Origin: Hyphomicrobiales bacterium
Lineage (GTDB): Bacteria > Pseudomonadota > Alphaproteobacteria > Rhizobiales > Xanthobacteraceae
Assembly (NCBI GenBank): GCA_021732215.1
Contig: JAKFVL010000001.1
Span: forward strand, 124,001 to 188,000
Length of the DNA: 64,000 nucleotides
Reading direction: 5' to 3'
The position numbers and the translations under genes are program-made. Positions 36,453 through 48,489 of the stretch are shown one piece after another (the stretch's first letter is position 1; each line of letters opens with the position of its first letter). Under the pieces are notes generated by a model, which was given only the letters and a program-made list of their open reading frames with translations, was not told where the DNA came from and made no database searches.

Positions 36453-36950
36453 ATGATGAGGCCGCAGCGCGATGAACTTCAACCGGGTCAGGAATCGGTC
36501 TGGGATTATCCACGGCCGCCGCGGCTGGAGCCAGTGACAGAACGTTTGCGTGTCATTTTCAAACAGCGGATCATCGCCGATACGCGCTCAGGATATCGCG
36601 TTCTCGAAACCAGTCATCCTCCGGTCTATTACATCCCTCCGGGCGACGTTCAGTTGAACCATCTTGAACGTGCACCGGGGCAATCGTGGTGCGAGTTCAA
36701 GGGGCACGCCAGCTACTGGTCGCTCGATGTCGACGGCCAACGGTCTGCGAGCGCCGCGTGGAGCTATCCCGCTCCGTCCAGCGCCTTTCGGCAGATCGCC
36801 GGATTTTTCGCGTTCTACGCATCGCGCGTGGATGAATGCTGGGTCGGCGACGAGCGCGTCAAACCCCAACAAGGCGATTTCTACGGCGGCTGGATCACGT
36901 CGCGCGTTGCCGGTCCGTTCAAGGGTTCGCCCGGGACACGCGGATGGTAG
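36453..36950 (+). CDS. DUF427 family protein
   Basis: 165 aa from the ATG at 36453, with GGAAAG upstream (an ATG at 36447 sits too close to it). Matches DUF427: ESVWDYPRPPRLE, a beta-rich core with WCEFKGHASYWSLDVDGQR, SAAWSYPAPSSAF and the ending QGDFYGGWITSRVAGPFKGS. The biochemical role of the family is not established. The stop overlaps the bciB start (ATGGTAG), so the two genes are translationally coupled, hinting at a shared function. Confidence 0.8.
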   Translation: MMRPQRDELQPGQESVWDYPRPPRLEPVTERLRVIFKQRIIADTRSGYRVLETSHPPVYYIPPGDVQLNHLERAPGQSWCEFKGHASYWSLDVDGQRSASAAWSYPAPSSAFRQIAGFFAFYASRVDECWVGDERVKPQQGDFYGGWITSRVAGPFKGSPGTRGW

Positions 36951-38173
36951 CGAGCGCCGGCGCATCGCCTGCGGTGTGGACGCCGCCGATTGCGGACGCC
37001 GCGCCGCGCGATCTGTGCACCGATTGCGGCATCTCCCGCTCCAGCGACCCCAAACGATGCGGCCACGCCTGCCAGTTCATCAAACCGGACTATCCCGCAC
37101 TCGAACAGCGCGTGCACGGGCGGACGCGAGATCCGCAGCGATCCGACGAAATCTTTTTCGGGCCATTCCGGCGTATGGTGCGCGCCGCGCTCAAAGAGCC
37201 GCGCGACGGCGCGCAGTGGACCGGCATCACGACGCGGATCGCCGAGCGGCTTCTCGAAACCGGCGCGGTGGACGCAGTGCTCACCATGGCGCCCGATGCC
37301 GACGACAACTGGAAGCCCGTTCCGGTTCTCGTCACGTCCGCCGACGGAATGAAGCAATGCCGCGGCATGCGGATGGGATATGCGCCGTTGCTGGCGCTGC
37401 TCGAACCGGCGCGCGCCAAGGGCTACAAGCGCCTCGCCGTGATCGGCATTCCATGTCAGGTCTACGCGCTGCGCTCGATCGAGGTCAAACTCGGATTCGA
37501 TCGTCTTTACGTGGTCGGCACGCCATGCTCGGACAACACGACCACCGCGAACTTCCATCAGTTTCTTGAATTGCTGTCCGACGATCCGGCCACGATCACG
37601 TATCTGGAGTTTCGCGCCGACTATCACGTCGAGCTGCGCTTCAAGAACGGGCACATCAAGGAAATTCCGTTTCTCCAGCTTCCGATTTCCAAGCTACCGC
37701 CGGATTTCTTCCCGCTCACCTGCCGGACCTGCGTCGACTACACCAATGTGCTGGCCGACATCACCGTCGGATACATGGGTGGCCAGGGCGAGCAATGGCT
37801 GCTGGTGCGCAACGAACGCGGCGAGGAGTTGCTGCAACTTCTCGGCGACGAAGTTCGCACCACAGAGCCCGCAAGCGCGGGCAAGAGGGCCGGGCCGGTC
37901 AAGGGATTTCTCAAGAATGTGGAGCTTGCGGCAGGCGGGCTTCCGCTGCGGGCCATGCCGGACTGGCTGCGCCCGATCATGGGCTGGGTGATGCCGCGGT
38001 TCGGCCCGCGCGGCATTGAGTTCGCGCGTGCCCGCGTCGAGATGAAGGCGGTCGAGACCATCCTGCATCTGCGCCGGCAATATCCGCAGCGCATGAAGAA
38101 CATGGTTCCGGCGCACGTGTGGAAACTGGTTGCCCGCTATGGGCTCAAGCCGAAAGCCGGCGAGCGGCCCTAG
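36944..38173 (+). CDS. bciB: Ferredoxin-dependent divinyl chlorophyllide 8-vinyl reductase BciB (F420H2 dehydrogenase beta-like)
   Basis: 409 aa from the ATG at 36944. N-terminal Fe-S cysteines in LCTDCGISRSSDPKRCGHAC, then EQRVHGRTRDPQRSDEIFFG, the BciB-type segment; a central FrhB domain with IGIPCQVYALR and TPCSDNTTTANFHQF; and the C-terminal CRTCVDYTNVLADITVGYMG cluster/flavin region. BciB reduces the 8-vinyl group of divinyl chlorophyllide using ferredoxin, FAD and [4Fe-4S] clusters. Position at the edge of the photosynthesis cluster supports this over an F420-linked enzyme. Confidence 0.85.
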   Translation: MVASAGASPAVWTPPIADAAPRDLCTDCGISRSSDPKRCGHACQFIKPDYPALEQRVHGRTRDPQRSDEIFFGPFRRMVRAALKEPRDGAQWTGITTRIAERLLETGAVDAVLTMAPDADDNWKPVPVLVTSADGMKQCRGMRMGYAPLLALLEPARAKGYKRLAVIGIPCQVYALRSIEVKLGFDRLYVVGTPCSDNTTTANFHQFLELLSDDPATITYLEFRADYHVELRFKNGHIKEIPFLQLPISKLPPDFFPLTCRTCVDYTNVLADITVGYMGGQGEQWLLVRNERGEELLQLLGDEVRTTEPASAGKRAGPVKGFLKNVELAAGGLPLRAMPDWLRPIMGWVMPRFGPRGIEFARARVEMKAVETILHLRRQYPQRMKNMVPAHVWKLVARYGLKPKAGERP

Positions 38174-38266
38174 CGAAACTCACTCTGCGCCTTAACGACG
38201 CTCCCGGAACAAACGCGATGTCGACACCGTTGAATTCCCGCCAACAACCGAGCCGGGAGCACAATC

Positions 38267-38704
38267 ATGGACAGCGACGCAGCCAAACACCTGAAGACGC
38301 TTCATATCAATGCGATCGACGCGCGTAACGGGTACGATGAGGCGCTCAAGGACGCGGAAGGCAGGGGCATGACTCCCCTTTTCCGCAGCATGATCACGTT
38401 GCACGATCAGAACGCGAACGAACTTGAAGCGGAACTTCGGAAGTCCGGCGAGCAGTCGGACGATAGCGGCTCGCTGATGTCCACGGTTCACCGCACCATC
38501 ATGAGCGTTCGATCGTTGTTCGGCGGGCTGGATGAAACGGTTTTGCCAGGGCTGATCGACGGCGAAGAGCGCAACAAATCCGGCTACGACGATGCATTGA
38601 AATCGGCAACGATGCCGCTAAACATCGAATCGCTTCTGTCAGCTCAGCGCGGCAGGATCGAGCGGGCTATTGAGCGCATGAAGTCGCAGCAGGCTGCGGC
38701 GTAG
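38267..38704 (+). CDS. PA2169-type four-helix-bundle protein (DUF2383)
   Basis: 145 aa, almost entirely helical and soluble, without cysteine. The pattern HINAIDARNGYDEALKDAEG, LHDQNANELEAELRKSG and ERNKSGYDDALKSA fits the DUF2383/PA2169 ferritin-like bundle family. Function unknown; members are often stress-related. Followed by a strong hairpin at 38726. Confidence 0.75.
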   Translation: MDSDAAKHLKTLHINAIDARNGYDEALKDAEGRGMTPLFRSMITLHDQNANELEAELRKSGEQSDDSGSLMSTVHRTIMSVRSLFGGLDETVLPGLIDGEERNKSGYDDALKSATMPLNIESLLSAQRGRIERAIERMKSQQAAA

Positions 38705-39013
38705 CTTCGCGGCGGATCATAAAGAAACCGGCGGCCGTGGCTGCCGGTTCTATCTGGCTGATGCCGAGCTTATCTCGTGCTCGATCCGGTATCCGACGAT
38801 GTCGGCGGAACCCGCAAATCAGGGGCAGGATTTACCGGCTGATAAGGCTTCGGCCGGTCCGCCGAACCGGCGTCTTGCGCCATGCCGGTCCCAGCGGTCG
38901 TACAGAATCTGTCAATTCGCTCGCATGCTGGCTGCATCACTCGCCGGAGCCAAAGAGGCAGCGATCAAGTTCCACTTCGCTGGCGTCCCTGCCGATGTTG
39001 GATTATCATTGGC
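38705..39013. other. Intergenic region before the caspase-like gene
   Basis: About 310 nt holding the terminator-like hairpin at 38726-38749 and the presumed promoter of the caspase-like gene. The caspase frame stays open upstream to 38882, but that extension has no signal-peptide character or ribosome binding site. I see no other gene. Confidence 0.5.
38726..38749 (+). terminator. Hairpin after the DUF2383 gene
   Basis: AACCGGC (38726-38732) pairs with GCCGGTT (38743-38749) around a 10-nt loop, followed by CTAT. A moderate intrinsic terminator 21 nt after the stop codon. Confidence 0.55.
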
Positions 39014-40639
39014 ATGAAGGTCTCAAGAGATGCCGCGATGATGTCCGCTCTCTGTCGGCTCATGCTGACTGTATGGTGCCTTGGATGCCTCGCCGCTCCG
39101 GCCGAAGCCGCCGAGCGGCGCGTCGCGTTGGTGATCGGAAATGCCAGCTATATCTCGGTTGCCCCGCTGAAGAACTCCACCAACGACGCCAGCGTCGTAA
39201 GTCAATCGCTTCGCGAGCTGGGCTTCAACGTCACTCTCGCAACCAACCTTGACAAGCAGGGATTCGAACAACGGGTCCGCGAATTCGCCAACTCGCTGGA
39301 TGGCTCGACGGCCGCGGTTTTCTACTATGCCGGGCATGGCCTTCAAGTCGATGGCCGCAACTACATGATCCCGGTCGATGCGAAAATAGGCAACGAGGCC
39401 GATCTGCCGTTCGAACTCGTTGCGATCGATATCGTTCTGCAACGGCTCGCCCATCATCGCATCACCACCATCGTGATACTCGACGCATGCCGCGATAATC
39501 CGCTGGGAGAGGCGCTTTCAAATTCTCTCGGCGCTCGCTCGAAAGCGGTCGGCCAGGGCCTCGCCAGCGTCTATGCCAGCGTCGGCACGGTTATTTCTTT
39601 TTCAACCCAGCCCGGCAACACCGCGCTCGACGGCGACAGCGACAACAGTCCCTACTCCGCCGCGCTGCGCCGGCATATTTCGGCGCCCGATATCGATGTC
39701 CTCGAGATGCTGAAGCGGGTGCGCCGCGACGTGGTGACGGAGACCCAGCAACGTCAGGTGCCGTGGGACAATTCCTCGCTGATCGATCAGTTTTTCTTCA
39801 AGGCTTCGGACGTAAAGGCATCCACCGACGTCGGCGTGGAGATCAAGCCGAAGCCGCCCCGCGACAACTCCCCACCGGAAAGAAGCGACCTTGCAATTCT
39901 GCTGCCGCGCGACGCGCAGCCGGTCATAACCGGGAAGCCGCCGGTGCACGATTGCGATCGTATCGCCGCCAGCGCGACCGATCCGGAACGTGTCACGGAC
40001 GGAAGCTCGTTTGGACAATTCAACGGCGCGGAAGGCGTCAAGGCCTGCAAGGCCGCGCTCGCGCAATATCCCAACACGCCTCGGTTCGAGTTTCAGCTCG
40101 CCCGCTCGTTCCAAAAGGTGGAGGACTATCGCGAGGCTGCCCCGCGCTATCGCAGTCTGGTCGACCGCGGCTATTTCGCAGCATTAACGAACTACGGCTG
40201 GATGCTGAATTACGGCCACGGCGTGCAAAAAAATCAGGTGGAGGCGGTACGACTCTATCTGCTCGCGGCGCAACAGGGCGACAACTTCGGCATCTACAAC
40301 ACCGCGATAGCTTACGACGCTGGCGAAGGACTGCCCTACAATCCCGCGCAAGCCGCTCACTGGATTTATGCGGCATTGCGTCTGGGCCACGACTATTCGA
40401 TCAGGCAGATGAGCGGGGCCGCCAACGGCTGGACTCGCGATTTTCGCATCGAATTGCAAAGGCTGTTGAGACGCGCTGGAGTCTATAATGGGCCGATCGA
40501 CGGAACGTTCGGCCCGGATCTGTGGCGCGCCGTGAGCATGATTCAAAACCTGCCGTTCGCACCCAATCCGGGCGGCGAAGTCCCGAAAAAGCGCTGGGAT
40601 CCGGCATCCATTCCGGTCAATGCGCCACCACCGCGTTGA
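39014..40639 (+). CDS. Secreted caspase-like (peptidase C14) protein with Sel1 and peptidoglycan-binding regions
   Basis: 541 aa from the ATG at 39014; ATGs at 39038 and 39041 give a tighter signal peptide (LTVWCLGCLAAPAEAAERR). Caspase/metacaspase p20 domain: RVALVIGNASYISVAPLKNS, catalytic His in FYYAGHGLQVDGR and catalytic Cys in VILDACRDNPLG, so the dyad is intact. After a proline-rich linker come TPR/Sel1-like repeats (NYGWMLNYGHGVQKNQVEAV, AYDAGEGLPYNPAQAAHWIY) and a PG-binding-1-like segment (LLRRAGVYNGPIDGTFGPDL). The last 15 residues, RWDPASIPVNAPPPR, resemble the tail of the convergent DUF4189 protein. Probably periplasmic; target unknown. Confidence 0.85.
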   Translation: MKVSRDAAMMSALCRLMLTVWCLGCLAAPAEAAERRVALVIGNASYISVAPLKNSTNDASVVSQSLRELGFNVTLATNLDKQGFEQRVREFANSLDGSTAAVFYYAGHGLQVDGRNYMIPVDAKIGNEADLPFELVAIDIVLQRLAHHRITTIVILDACRDNPLGEALSNSLGARSKAVGQGLASVYASVGTVISFSTQPGNTALDGDSDNSPYSAALRRHISAPDIDVLEMLKRVRRDVVTETQQRQVPWDNSSLIDQFFFKASDVKASTDVGVEIKPKPPRDNSPPERSDLAILLPRDAQPVITGKPPVHDCDRIAASATDPERVTDGSSFGQFNGAEGVKACKAALAQYPNTPRFEFQLARSFQKVEDYREAAPRYRSLVDRGYFAALTNYGWMLNYGHGVQKNQVEAVRLYLLAAQQGDNFGIYNTAIAYDAGEGLPYNPAQAAHWIYAALRLGHDYSIRQMSGAANGWTRDFRIELQRLLRRAGVYNGPIDGTFGPDLWRAVSMIQNLPFAPNPGGEVPKKRWDPASIPVNAPPPR

Positions 40640-40675
40640 CCACTGTCGGCGGCGCTTTCACAACCGGATCAAGCC

Positions 40676-41815
40676 TCAGCCCCGAGGCGGCGCCGAATTA
40701 AGCGGAATGTTCTTGGGATCGAACCGCGGGGCGGGGTTCTGGTTTTGCGGAGCCGGTGAATTGGCCGGAATGGCGTCTCTGTCGTAGCGCCCGCTGCCGT
40801 CCGCACATACCGCCTGACGAACCTCGCACGTCCCGCCACCCTTTTCGTTCTCGCAATAATTCAAGACGGCCTGCGTGGCGGCAGCAGCCGAGTTGCCAAC
40901 GCTCGTAAAAGCCTGCGTGAACGTGGTGCGCCTGCGGCGATCGCGCTCGGTATAACCCGTCGTTGCGAATGCAATGCAGTTCGGCGCCGATGTCGACGAC
41001 AGCTTGTAGTCCCCGCGCGACCGGCGCTGCAGCTTCTTGACGGCCTCGATCTCCGCACCGCGCCGCGTGGCGCCGATCTCGACTCCAAAATTGCCAGCCC
41101 CATTGAAGGCAACGGACACCCAGGCCGACGGCGCGGCCATCGAGACGATCTTGTCGACGGTCTGTTTCGTCAATTGTCCGGTCGGCGGCAACTTTGCGAA
41201 CTTTTGAAATTCGATCAGGCCTTGCACTGTCTCCGCCGTGAGCTGGCCGTTGATCTGAGGTATCTGCAGGCCGAAATCATATAGCCGTTGCTGCACCCGC
41301 AGCACCAGATCCGGCGTCGGGCTCAAAATCTCGTCGCTTCCCTTTTCGGACGCACACCATTTGGCGGTCGCGTCCTGCGCTTCGGTGTCGGCGCTCCCCG
41401 AATCGATTTTCGCGTAGGTCCAGGCGTACACAGGTTGTTCGCCTTTCGACGCTTCGGAGCGGATCACGGTGCTCAGCTTCACCGTGGAGATTCGTCCGGT
41501 CGAATCCTGCGCGAGCTTGCAGCGCAGGATGACGATGTCATCGGCGGCGGGGCGGCGGCATATTTCAGCCTGCAGACGGCCGGCAATGTCGGCCAGACGA
41601 TCGGACTTCTCGATCTCCTTTTCACTGCGGGCCTCGAGAGCGCGCGACAGGATCGAGACCACCAGGTTGACGCTGCTGGCATCCTTGCAAAGCAGCGGTC
41701 GATCAGCCTCCAACGTGTTGTGGACGCGCCATACAGGCTCGTTCTGAGCGTGCGCCATGCCGATCGAAAAATATGTGACAGCCGCGACAAGCAGCCCTAA
41801 TCGGGGCGTTGACAT
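40676..41815 (-). CDS. Secreted protein with peptidoglycan-binding and DUF4189 domains
   Basis: 379 aa from the ATG at 41815, preceded by GAGG; a signal peptide ends near MAHA|QNEPVW. A middle PG-binding-1 repeat reads LRVQQRLYDFGLQIPQINGQ then LTAETVQGLIEFQKFAKLPP. A DUF4189-like domain follows (WVSVAFNGAGNFGVEIGATR, then CIAFATTGY, and cysteines in YCENEKGGGTCEVRQAVCAD). The C-terminus RFDPKNIPLNSAPPRG shares 9 of 15 positions with the end of the caspase-like protein encoded convergently 36 nt away, and an internal variant (YDRDAIPANSPAP) precedes it. Role unknown. Confidence 0.75.
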   Translation of the reverse strand: MSTPRLGLLVAAVTYFSIGMAHAQNEPVWRVHNTLEADRPLLCKDASSVNLVVSILSRALEARSEKEIEKSDRLADIAGRLQAEICRRPAADDIVILRCKLAQDSTGRISTVKLSTVIRSEASKGEQPVYAWTYAKIDSGSADTEAQDATAKWCASEKGSDEILSPTPDLVLRVQQRLYDFGLQIPQINGQLTAETVQGLIEFQKFAKLPPTGQLTKQTVDKIVSMAAPSAWVSVAFNGAGNFGVEIGATRRGAEIEAVKKLQRRSRGDYKLSSTSAPNCIAFATTGYTERDRRRRTTFTQAFTSVGNSAAAATQAVLNYCENEKGGGTCEVRQAVCADGSGRYDRDAIPANSPAPQNQNPAPRFDPKNIPLNSAPPRG

Positions 41816-41984
41816 GGGGCAAACCTCATCTTTCGAGCAATCATCAATCGTAAAGCTGAACGCACCGCGCGGCAAGTTCAGATGCGCCCTATCGTCTTCA
41901 GAACTCTTGTGACGACCGCCGGCTTGGCCTCTACTGCCGTGCAGAATGCCGAAAGGACTATCCGCACCGGTGGCTGGAGACGCG

Positions 41985-42860
41985 ATGAAGCTGTTTGCTT
42001 TCGGACTGGGATATACTGCCCGTTGCATCGCGCGGGATCAGACGGCGCAGGGCGTCGAGATTGTCGGGACCGTGCAATCCGTCGCGAAGGCGCAGGCGAT
42101 CTCGCGGGCCGGTGTGACCGTCCGCGTGTTCTCGCTGGACCATCGCGACACACAAATCGCGGCAGACATCGCCGATTGCGACGCGCTCTTGGTCTCGATC
42201 CCGCCCGGCCCCGGTGGCGATCCGGCGCTTGAAGCCTATGCCGCAGCGATCGCGTCGGCGCCGCGGCTGCGCTGGATCGGATACCTGTCCACGATCGGCG
42301 TCTACGGAGATCACAAGGGGCAATGGGTCGATGAGCGAACGCCCACGGCCGCGACATCAGTCCGATCGATCGAGCGCGTGAAAGCGGAGCGCGGCTGGCT
42401 CGATCTCCGCAGCGCCACGCAAAAACCGGTCCATATCTTTCGGCTGGCGGGCATCTACGGACCGGGCCGGAATCAGCTGGTACAGGTTGCGCAAGGCACG
42501 GCGCGGCGGATCGTCAAGCCGGGACAGGTTTTCAATCGTATCCATGTGGATGATATCGCGCGGGTCGTGAATGCCTCGATGGAGCGGCCGCGCGACGGCG
42601 CGATCTACAACGTCACCGACCACGAGCCTGCCCCGCCGCAGGACGTCGTCGCGTTCGCAGCTTCGCTGCTCGGCCGGGAGCTGCCACCGGAAACCGCGAT
42701 TGACGACGCCGTGCTGACGCCGATGGGACGCAGTTTCTATGACGAAAACAAACGTGTCTCCAACCAGCTGTTACGAAGCGAACTCGGAATCGAATTGCGG
42801 TACCCGACCTATCGCGAGGGCCTGACGGCGCTGTACGAAGCCGGTGACGGAAGGAACTGA
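41985..42860 (+). CDS. SDR-family NAD(P)-dependent epimerase-like protein (YeeZ-like)
   Basis: 291 aa from the ATG at 41985, with GGAGA upstream. The N-terminal dinucleotide motif LFAFGLGYTARCIARD has the GxGYxA form of YeeZ-type proteins; LSTIGVYGDHKGQWVDERTP and HIFRLAGIYGPGRN are extended-SDR motifs. The usual YxxxK is not evident at the expected place, as is common in this group. Substrate unknown. Convergent with cbbY (13 nt between stops), so not part of the cbb operon. Confidence 0.8.
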   Translation: MKLFAFGLGYTARCIARDQTAQGVEIVGTVQSVAKAQAISRAGVTVRVFSLDHRDTQIAADIADCDALLVSIPPGPGGDPALEAYAAAIASAPRLRWIGYLSTIGVYGDHKGQWVDERTPTAATSVRSIERVKAERGWLDLRSATQKPVHIFRLAGIYGPGRNQLVQVAQGTARRIVKPGQVFNRIHVDDIARVVNASMERPRDGAIYNVTDHEPAPPQDVVAFAASLLGRELPPETAIDDAVLTPMGRSFYDENKRVSNQLLRSELGIELRYPTYREGLTALYEAGDGRN

Positions 42861-42873
42861 CGTTGAACCGGTG

Positions 42874-43605
42874 TCAGGTGTCGCCGATTTCACGGTAAAG
42901 CTCGTCGAGCGTTTCAATTACACCCAGTGCTCCGCCAAAATTCTCGTCCTGAAAATACTGACTCTTTGTAATGATCACGGGTATACCGGCCAGCGTCGCG
43001 GATCGCAGACCGTTCACGGAGTCCTCGATCGCCACGCAGGCCACCGCAGGCAACTGAAGTCGCCGAAGCACTTCCAGATAAACGTCGGGCGCGGGCTTCT
43101 TGTAAGGCACATCATCGCCTGCAACGACAACCTCGAACACGTCCTGCCAGCCTGCGCCAAGAGTGCCCGTCAGCAGAGCGCCTATGTTTTCGTGCGACGT
43201 CGTCGTCGCAATCGCCAGCCGCTGGCCCCTGCGCTGCGCCATCCTGATCGTCGCCATCACGCCAGGACGCAGCGGGCATCCCCCTCGCGCGATCGTCTCG
43301 CCGTAGATTCTGGTCTTGATCCGATGCAGATTGTCGACCTCGGTCTGCGAAAGCTCGTCGCATCCCCGCTCCCGCATCTTCTCGAACGCGCGAATACGTT
43401 CCTTGCCGCCGGTCGTCTGGAGCAGCCATTTGTATGCGGCCTGATTCCAGCTCCAGCCAAGACCCCCGAGAGCAAAAGCCTCGTTGAACGCCATGCGGTG
43501 GACCTCTTCGGTCTCCGCCAAGGTTCCATCGACGTCGAAGATAAGGGCTTCGGCCTGCTTGAGATGCGCGGCAATCCGCCCGGTGCGGTCGTCGCCCGCA
43601 CTCAT
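42874..43605 (-). CDS. cbbY: CbbY, xylulose-1,5-bisphosphate phosphatase (HAD family)
   Basis: 243 aa. HAD motifs: [20 protein letters not shown] (nucleophile Asp), [24 protein letters not shown] and [20 protein letters not shown]. CbbY of red-type RuBisCO operons removes the misfire product xylulose-1,5-bisphosphate, an inhibitor of RuBisCO. The ATG overlaps the cbbX stop (ATGA); last gene of the operon. Confidence 0.93.
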   Translation of the reverse strand: MSAGDDRTGRIAAHLKQAEALIFDVDGTLAETEEVHRMAFNEAFALGGLGWSWNQAAYKWLLQTTGGKERIRAFEKMRERGCDELSQTEVDNLHRIKTRIYGETIARGGCPLRPGVMATIRMAQRRGQRLAIATTTSHENIGALLTGTLGAGWQDVFEVVVAGDDVPYKKPAPDVYLEVLRRLQLPAVACVAIEDSVNGLRSATLAGIPVIITKSQYFQDENFGGALGVIETLDELYREIGDT

Positions 43606-44549
43606 GGCTTGCCGGTAGGCGCCCGCGTCCCATCGGGCGCGCCGGAAAATACACGACTGGCGAGCACATCTTGCGGCTCGATCGACATCAGGTCCTGGCT
43701 GGTCACGACCTGATCGAGGTTCGACACGAGGCGGTTGGCCTGCCGCAAGCGAATCCGGTCGAGCGCATTGCGGATCGAGCGCGCGTTGGAGAACAGCGGC
43801 TGCTGGCGGCGCGCCGCGATGTAGCGAACGAACGCCTCGCGCGCCTGCGCCGAGAAGCTGTAGTTCTGATCGCGCAGCATCTGTTCGGCGATGAAGAGCA
43901 ACTCGTCGTCGTTATAGTCTGGAAAATCGATGTGATGGGCGATGCGCGAGCGAAAGCCCGGATTGCTCTGGAAGAATTTTTCCATCCGGTCGCCATAGCC
44001 GGCAAGGATCACCACCAGATCCTCGCGCTGCGATTCCATGATCTGCAGCAGAATCTCGATCGACTCCTGACCGTAGTCGCGCTCGTTCTCCGGGCGATAG
44101 AGGTAATACGCCTCATCGATAAACAGCACGCCACCCATCGCCTTTTTCAGGATTTCCTTCGTCTTCGGCGCGGTGTGACCGATATATTGCCCGACCAGAT
44201 CGTCGCGGGTAACGCTGATGACGTGACCGCGGCGCACAAATCCGAGCTTGTGCAGGATTCCGGCCATCCGCATCGCGACCGTCGTCTTGCCGGTGCCGGG
44301 ATTGCCGGTGAACGACATGTGCAGTGTCGGGAATGTGGTTGCGAGCTGCATCTTCTGACGGATGCGCTCGACCAGCAGCAGCGACGCGATCTCGCGAATC
44401 CGTGTCTTGACCGGCTTCAGCCCGATCAGTTCGCGATCGAGCTGCTCGAGCACCGGCGCGATATCGACCGCGTCGAACTCCTTGCGCAAGTCGATAGCGG
44501 AGACAGGTGTCTCCGCTGCGACCGGCGGTTTTGCTGCGGCATCGCTCAT
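43602..44549 (-). CDS. cbbX: RuBisCO activase CbbX (AAA+)
   Basis: 315 aa. AAA+ motifs: Walker [21 protein letters not shown], Walker [21 protein letters not shown], arginine region [17 protein letters not shown]. CbbX forms an RuBP-stimulated hexamer that pulls the C-terminus of red-type (form IC/ID) RuBisCO large subunits to release inhibitory sugar phosphates. Starts three nt after cbbS and overlaps cbbY. Confidence 0.96.
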   Translation of the reverse strand: MSDAAAKPPVAAETPVSAIDLRKEFDAVDIAPVLEQLDRELIGLKPVKTRIREIASLLLVERIRQKMQLATTFPTLHMSFTGNPGTGKTTVAMRMAGILHKLGFVRRGHVISVTRDDLVGQYIGHTAPKTKEILKKAMGGVLFIDEAYYLYRPENERDYGQESIEILLQIMESQREDLVVILAGYGDRMEKFFQSNPGFRSRIAHHIDFPDYNDDELLFIAEQMLRDQNYSFSAQAREAFVRYIAARRQQPLFSNARSIRNALDRIRLRQANRLVSNLDQVVTSQDLMSIEPQDVLASRVFSGAPDGTRAPTGKP

Positions 44550-44552
44550 AGG

Positions 44553-44972
44553 CTACTCGTACCGGCTGCCTTCCGGGCGATCGACCGCGTAGGACACGGT
44601 CGTATAGCGCATACTGCGACCGTCGACTTCCTGCCGCTGAAGCCGGAAGCCGGGCTCATCCTTGGGCCGGTTGACGATGAACGAAATTCGCAAGGATTCC
44701 CATCCGTGGGTGGCGTCAAAGCCGGAAAGACGGATGTAGCGGTCACCGTAGGTGCGCCGGCAGTCGTTGAGCTCCTTCATAATGCCGGCGGCGTCACGCA
44801 GGTCGAACATCGGCAATCCCCACATTTCCCAATACGTGTTGCGGGGGTGCGGGTCGTCAGTGAACTCGATGTTCACCGCCCAGCCCTTGTCCAGACAGTA
44901 TTGAACCTGTGCCGTGATCTGTTCGTCGGTCAGATCGGGCAGGAACGAAAAACAGCCTTGAGTTACGCGCAT
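44553..44972 (-). CDS. cbbS: RuBisCO small subunit, form IC
   Basis: 139 aa from the ATG at 44972, preceded by AGGAGA. Begins [20 protein letters not shown], contains [17 protein letters not shown] and has the C-terminal beta-hairpin extension ([20 protein letters not shown]) typical of red-type small subunits. 11 nt after cbbL. Confidence 0.97.
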   Translation of the reverse strand: MRVTQGCFSFLPDLTDEQITAQVQYCLDKGWAVNIEFTDDPHPRNTYWEMWGLPMFDLRDAAGIMKELNDCRRTYGDRYIRLSGFDATHGWESLRISFIVNRPKDEPGFRLQRQEVDGRSMRYTTVSYAVDRPEGSRYE

Positions 44973-44983
44973 GTTGTTTCTCC

Positions 44984-47577
<2,594 letters not shown>

Positions 47578-47602
47578 GCGTCCTCCTGTGAAACAATCGG
47601 TG

Positions 47603-48478
47603 TCATGCCGCCCGCCGCTTCCGGTCGATCAACTGCATGATCAGCGGCGTCAGAATGAGCTGCATCGCGAGGTCGAGCTTCGATCCGTGAATCACGATCG
47701 AATTGGCGCGCGACATGAAGCTGTTCGGAATCATCGACAGCAGATAAGGAAAGTCGATGCCGCGCGGATTTCTCAACCGGATCACCACCATCGATTCGTC
47801 CGGCGTTGGAATCCACCGTGCAATGAATGGATTCGAGGTATCGACCGTCGGCACCCGCTGGAAATTGATGTCGGTCTCCGCGAACTGCGGGCAGATATAG
47901 TTCACGTAGTCCGGCATACGGCGCAGAATGGTGTCGGTGACGGCTTCCGTCGAGTAGCCCCTCGCGTTGCGATCGCGGTGCAGCTTCTGAATCCACTCCA
48001 GATTGATGACCGGCACGACGCCGACCTTCAAATCCGCATGCTTGGCCACGTTGACCTTGTCGGTGATGACCGCGCCGTGCAGGCCTTCATAAAACAGCAG
48101 GTCAGAATTAGATGGCAGCGGCGTCCATTCAGTGAACGTCCCCGGCGATCCACCGTAAAGCGCGGCTTCCTCGTCATCGTGGATGTAGTGCCGCGTCGTG
48201 CCGGTGCCGGTCTCGCCGTAATCGCGAAACAACTGCTCAAGCTCGTCGAACAGGTTCGTCTCCGGACTGAAGTGACTGAAATGCTTGTTTCCGAGCTGCG
48301 ATTGCTCGGCCATCTTGATGCGCATGTCGGCGCGATTGTAGCGATGGAAGGCGTCGCCCTCGACGAAGGCGGCGGATACCTTCTCGCGCCGGAAAATATT
48401 GGCGAACGTCTGCTTGACGGACGTGGTTCCGGCACCAGAGGAGCCGGTGATCGAGATGATCGGATGCGAGCGGGACAT
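47603..48478 (-). CDS. cbbP: Phosphoribulokinase
   Basis: 291 aa from the ATG at 48478. P-loop [18 protein letters not shown], then [20 protein letters not shown] and [19 protein letters not shown]. Bacterial class I enzyme that makes ribulose-1,5-bisphosphate and is usually activated by NADH. 11 nt after cbbF. Confidence 0.97.
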   Translation of the reverse strand: MSRSHPIISITGSSGAGTTSVKQTFANIFRREKVSAAFVEGDAFHRYNRADMRIKMAEQSQLGNKHFSHFSPETNLFDELEQLFRDYGETGTGTTRHYIHDDEEAALYGGSPGTFTEWTPLPSNSDLLFYEGLHGAVITDKVNVAKHADLKVGVVPVINLEWIQKLHRDRNARGYSTEAVTDTILRRMPDYVNYICPQFAETDINFQRVPTVDTSNPFIARWIPTPDESMVVIRLRNPRGIDFPYLLSMIPNSFMSRANSIVIHGSKLDLAMQLILTPLIMQLIDRKRRAA

Positions 48479-48489
48479 GATTTCGGGCC

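Noticed and set aside
36944-38173. Coenzyme F420 hydrogenase beta subunit
   Set aside because: The FrhB domain is shared, but the N-terminal cysteine pattern and the VHGRTRDP segment fit BciB, and the context is bacteriochlorophyll synthesis.
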